64,000 nucleotides of DNA. Origin: Pseudofrankia inefficax. Its GTDB lineage: Bacteria; Actinomycetota; Actinomycetes; Frankiales; Frankiaceae. The position numbers and the translations under genes are program-made. Of the stretch, positions 60,893 through 64,000 are shown one piece after another. The stretch is taken from assembly GCF_000166135.1 (NCBI RefSeq), contig NC_014666.1, positions 2,790,001 through 2,854,000 of the forward strand. Reading direction: 5' to 3'. A model generated the notes under the pieces. It worked only from the letters and a program-made list of their open reading frames with translations, made no database searches and was not told the DNA's origin. The stretch's first letter is position 1, and each line of letters begins with the position of its first letter.

Positions 60893-62031
60893 GGATCGGC
60901 CTCGCCTGCCCGTACACCTGGGACGTCCCGGGCGGCGTGCAGGTCCACGTCCGCGACCTGGCCGAGACGTTGATCGCGGCCGGTCACGAGGTCTCGGTCA
61001 TCACCCCGGCCGACGACTCCGACACGCTGCCCGGCTACGCCGTCGACGCCGGCCGGGCGCTGCCGGTGCCGTACAACGGCTCGGTCTCCCGGGTGCTGAT
61101 GGGCCCGGTGTCCGCGACCCGGGTGCGCCGCTGGCTGCGCGAGAACGCCTTCGACGTGCTGCACGTGCACGAGCCCACCGCGCCGAGCGTCGGGCTGCTC
61201 GCGTGCATGCTCGCCGACGGCCCGATCGTCGCCACCTTCCACACGGCCAACCCCCGGTCGAAGATCCTCACGGCGGCCCAGGGCGCGCTGCAGCCCTCGC
61301 TGGAGAAGCTCCGGGCCCGGATCGCGGTCTCCGAGGCCGCCCGGCGCACGATCGTCGAGCATCTGGGCACGTCGGCGGTGCTGATCCCGAACGGGGTGCG
61401 CGTCGCCGGGTTCGCCGATGCCCGGCCTATGCCCGGCTACGAGCCGCCCCGGCACACAGTGTGCTTCCTCGGCCGGATCGACGAGCCCCGCAAGGGCCTG
61501 GACGTGCTGCTCGCGGCGTTGCCGGAGCTGGCCCGCCGGGTCCCCGACGTCCGGCTCCTGGTGGCCGGCCCCGGCGACGTGGCGGCGGTCCGCTCCCGGC
61601 TGGACCCCGCGCTGCGCGACCGGGTGGAGCTGGTCGGCCTGGTGCCGAACGAGGACAAGGCCAGGGTCTTCGCCTCCGGCGACGTCTACTGCGCGCCGAA
61701 CACCGGCCAGGAGAGCTTCGGCATCGTGCTGCTGGAGGCGATGGCCTCCGGTACCCCGGTGATGGCCAGTGACCTCGACGCGTTCCGCCGGGTGCTCGAC
61801 GACGGCCGGGCCGGCCGGCTGTTCGGGGTCGGCGAGCCGGCGCAGCTCGCCGACGGCCTAGCCGAGCTGCTGCTCGACGACGCGGCCCGGGCGGCGTTCG
61901 CGGCGCGCGGCCGGGCCGTGGTCGCCGGCTACGACTGGCCGGTGATCGCCGAGTCGATCGTGGACCTGTACCGGATGGTCAGTGACGGCGCCGGCCCTGT
62001 GTCCCTCGTCTCGTCCGCCTCCGACGCCTGA
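60889..62031 (+). CDS. pimA: Phosphatidyl-myo-inositol alpha-mannosyltransferase
   Basis: 380 residues from GTG 60889, overlapping the patA stop by four bases. GT4 glycosyltransferase: N-terminal IGLACPYTWDVPGGVQVHVR, VLHVHEPTAPSVGLLACMLA, FLGRIDEPRKGLDVLLAALP for GDP-mannose binding, and the C-terminal ESFGIVLLEAMASGTPVMAS with the conserved Glu residues. It adds the first mannose to phosphatidylinositol on the cytoplasmic face. The pgsA-patA-pimA order is the classic actinobacterial PIM operon. Confidence 0.93.
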   Translation: MRIGLACPYTWDVPGGVQVHVRDLAETLIAAGHEVSVITPADDSDTLPGYAVDAGRALPVPYNGSVSRVLMGPVSATRVRRWLRENAFDVLHVHEPTAPSVGLLACMLADGPIVATFHTANPRSKILTAAQGALQPSLEKLRARIAVSEAARRTIVEHLGTSAVLIPNGVRVAGFADARPMPGYEPPRHTVCFLGRIDEPRKGLDVLLAALPELARRVPDVRLLVAGPGDVAAVRSRLDPALRDRVELVGLVPNEDKARVFASGDVYCAPNTGQESFGIVLLEAMASGTPVMASDLDAFRRVLDDGRAGRLFGVGEPAQLADGLAELLLDDAARAAFAARGRAVVAGYDWPVIAESIVDLYRMVSDGAGPVSLVSSASDA

Positions 62032-62125
62032 GGCGGCCAGCTGGTGTCCAGCGAGCGGTAGTCGACCAGGAGGCCGACCCCGATCCGCCCAGGCCGAAGG
62101 CGTTTGGGTCACGCTGCGGGAGACG

Positions 62126-62190
62126 TTGGGAGGGCGCTCAGCGCCCGACAGGCGGGTCGGCCGAAGGGCGCCGCGCGCCCGGTCCCGGCC
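62126..62190. repeat. BIME-like dispersed element, copy 3
   Basis: TTGGGAGGGCGCTCAGCGCC start, then GGCCGAAGGGCGCCGCGCGC; closely matches copy 1 at 22802. Lies between pimA and the LemA-like gene. Confidence 0.85.
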
Positions 62191-62255
62191 GGCCGCCGGC
62201 GACGTTCCGAGGGCGGGGCAGTCGGATCGACCAAGCGTTCACTACGCTGCCCAGG

Positions 62256-62879
62256 ATGACTCTCGTCGTGGTCGTGGTCGCCGCGGTGGTGGCGATCGCG
62301 ACCTACCTCACCTGGCTGGCCCGCCGCCTCGACCGGCTGGGCGTGCGGGTGGACGCGGCGCGGGCCGGGCTGCTCACCCAGCTGGTGGCCAGGGCCGCGG
62401 CCGCCGCCGCGCTGGCCTCCAGCCGCGGGCTCGCGCCGCTGGAGGCGGTGGCCGAGCAGTCGGCGGCCGGGCACCTGGCGCTGCGTTCCGGGGCCCCGCT
62501 GGACACCGCCGTGGAGGAGACGGAGAACCAGCTCAGCCGCGCGCTTCGGGCGCCCGAGGTGGCCTCCAGCGGGCAGGGCGCTCCGGAGCTGCTGCACGCC
62601 GTCGACTCGGCGGCCGCTCGGGTCGCGCTCGCCCGGCAGCTGCACAACGACGCGGTCCGGGACCTGCGCGCGTTGCGCGGACGGCGGTTGGTGCGCGTGC
62701 TGCGGCTGGGTGGCCGCCGGCCGCTGCCGGCCTACTTCGAGATCGACGACGCCCTCCCGGCCTGGGTCGAGACGCCGTTCGTGCCGGCGGCCGGGGACAT
62801 TCCGTTCCGTCGGCCGGTGGCCGACGCCGCGGCGGCCCTCGGCGACGTGCCCGACACCCAGCCCGAGGCGGCCCCGTGA
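62256..62879 (+). CDS. LemA-like single-pass membrane protein
   Basis: 207 residues. An N-terminal hydrophobic helix (LVVVVVAAVVAIATYLTWLA) is followed by an Ala-rich helical region and ARQLHNDAVRDLRALRGRRL, then RRPLPAYFEIDDALPAWVET. This order is that of LemA proteins (helix, NxAVRxxN-like helix, aromatic loop PxFE). The N-terminus is expected outside and the helical bundle inside or at the surface. Function unknown. Conserved between pimA and pdxS in my recollection of actinobacterial genomes. Confidence 0.65.
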   Translation: MTLVVVVVAAVVAIATYLTWLARRLDRLGVRVDAARAGLLTQLVARAAAAAALASSRGLAPLEAVAEQSAAGHLALRSGAPLDTAVEETENQLSRALRAPEVASSGQGAPELLHAVDSAAARVALARQLHNDAVRDLRALRGRRLVRVLRLGGRRPLPAYFEIDDALPAWVETPFVPAAGDIPFRRPVADAAAALGDVPDTQPEAAP

Positions 62880-63068
62880 GACCCCGGTAGCGCTACCCAT
62901 CGGTCACCAAGAGTGATACTCGCTGGGCTTCTTGGGGAGAAGGTGGCTGCGGCCGGTCGTACCATGGTGGAACAGGGATAAGCCCGACCACTCGCGAGAC
63001 CACTCGGGCCGAGACCAGTCTCTGATGAAACCTGCCCGCCGTTGCCGATGTGAGAGAGACGGACCGCT

Positions 63069-64000
63069 ATGTCTGCCGGAGCCACGCCCGCCGCAACGCC
63101 CGCCGGAGTCCCCGGGGTAGCGCCCGGCGGGCCAGCCGGGCCGGGCCGCCAGGCCGGCACCGCGCGGGTGAAGCGGGGCATGGCCGAGATGCTCAAGGGC
63201 GGCGTCATCATGGACGTCGTCAACGCCGAGCAGGCCAAGATCGCCGAGGATGCCGGGGCTGTCGCCGTCATGGCGCTGGAGCGCGTCCCGGCCGACATCC
63301 GGGCCGAGGGCGGGGTCTCCCGGATGAGCGACCCGGACATGATCCAGGGGATCATCGAGGCCGTCTCGATCCCGGTCATGGCCAAGGCCCGCATCGGCCA
63401 CTTCGTCGAGGCCCAGGTGCTGCAGGCGCTCGGCGTGGACTACATCGACGAGTCCGAGGTGCTCACCCCGGCCGACCCGCACCACCACATCGACAAGTGG
63501 GGCTTCACCGTCCCCTTCGTCTGTGGCGCCACCAACCTGGGGGAGGCGCTGCGGCGGATCTCCGAGGGCGCGGCGATGATCCGCTCCAAGGGCGAGGCGG
63601 GCACCGGCGAGGTGTCCAACGCCGTCGTGCACATGCGCACCATCCGCGGCGAGATCGCCAGGCTGTCCACGCTGCCGGCTGACGAGCTCTATTCGGCGGC
63701 GAAGGAGCTGCGCGCCCCGTATGACCTCGTGGCCGAGGTCGCCGCGCTGGGAACGCTGCCCGTCGTGCTCTTCACGGCCGGCGGCATCGCCACCCCGGCC
63801 GACGCGGCGCTGATGATGCAGCTCGGCGCGGACGGCGTGTTCGTCGGCTCCGGCATCTTCAAGTCCGGCGACCCGGCGAAGCGGGCGCGGGCGATCGTCG
63901 AGGCCACGACGATGTACAACGACCCGGGCGTCATCGCCAAGGTCTCCCGGGGCCTCGGCGAGGCGATGGTCGGCATCAACGTCTCCGAGACCCCGAACGC
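63069..64000 (+). CDS. pdxS: Pyridoxal 5'-phosphate synthase subunit PdxS, 3' end outside window
   Basis: About 310 residues are visible from ATG 63069, nearly the full protein. A Gly/Ala/Pro-rich N-terminal extension of roughly 35 residues precedes the conserved [20 protein letters not shown]. The barrel has [20 protein letters not shown] with the ribose-phosphate-binding Lys, [17 protein letters not shown] and [20 protein letters not shown] with the second Lys. PdxS makes PLP from ribose 5-phosphate, glyceraldehyde 3-phosphate and ammonia supplied by PdxT, whose gene probably lies just beyond the window. Confidence 0.95.
   Translation, partial: MSAGATPAATPAGVPGVAPGGPAGPGRQAGTARVKRGMAEMLKGGVIMDVVNAEQAKIAEDAGAVAVMALERVPADIRAEGGVSRMSDPDMIQGIIEAVSIPVMAKARIGHFVEAQVLQALGVDYIDESEVLTPADPHHHIDKWGFTVPFVCGATNLGEALRRISEGAAMIRSKGEAGTGEVSNAVVHMRTIRGEIARLSTLPADELYSAAKELRAPYDLVAEVAALGTLPVVLFTAGGIATPADAALMMQLGADGVFVGSGIFKSGDPAKRARAIVEATTMYNDPGVIAKVSRGLGEAMVGINVSETPN

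Overview
The window is chromosomal DNA from a very G+C-rich actinomycete. It carries families largely confined to Actinobacteria (DUF3000, DUF3097, DUF3145, DUF4193, SsgB), a coproporphyrin-type haem pathway (HemE-HemY-HemQ), phosphatidylinositol mannoside genes, TreX-TreY-TreZ and a LigC-type ligase. Gene neighbourhoods and protein flavour suggest the Frankia lineage. That placement is inferred from content, not from a search. No plasmid, phage or transposase gene was recognised, and there is no rRNA.

Layout. 1-1126: start of a LysX/MprF-type gene leaving the window. 1895-9791: a Crp/Fnr regulator followed by a tightly packed five-gene run of a class III nucleotide-cyclase-like protein, a large P-loop NTPase, a possible SPFH-like protein, a vWA/OmpA-type lipoprotein and a four-helix membrane protein. 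I consider this run the most likely undescribed system here. The cyclase C-terminus and the NTPase N-terminal region share a short Asn/Gly/Ile motif resembling amyloid-signalling sequences. 9903-13315: fadA-fadB beta-oxidation operon. 13517-18475: membrane protein, HtrA-like protease, RNase D, DUF3000 and a small zinc-ribbon protein. 18850-22384: hemE-hemY-hemQ. 23448-31827: sugar-phosphate transferase, AlbA_2/ATPase protein, MFS exporter with TetR repressor, CysQ with a degenerate ATP-sulfurylase homologue, and a double YbjQ protein. 31966-37793: LigC, a WXG100-like protein with a large unknown partner, a RibD-C reductase and PheA. 37899-40623: NfeD-SPFH pair, DUF2231 protein and many small repeats. 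40660-47564: treX-treY-treZ. 47906-52179: conserved actinobacterial genes, a nicotinamidase and an amidase. 52541-55227: four tRNA genes with a GNAT and ssgB. 56067-64000: HIT protein, EF-G2, pgsA-patA-pimA, a LemA-like protein and the start of pdxS.

Housekeeping genes form short operons on both strands, often ended by perfect hairpins between convergent genes (9834, 49541, 54088). Non-coding gaps are rich in palindromic repeats: a BIME-like family with three copies, an inverted pair of 79-base elements around the DUF2231 gene, a 22-bp perfect hairpin, a 15-bp tandem repeat, and a shared element plus adenine-poor tract behind each tRNA-Val gene. All family assignments are from reading protein sequence by eye; no homology search was run.
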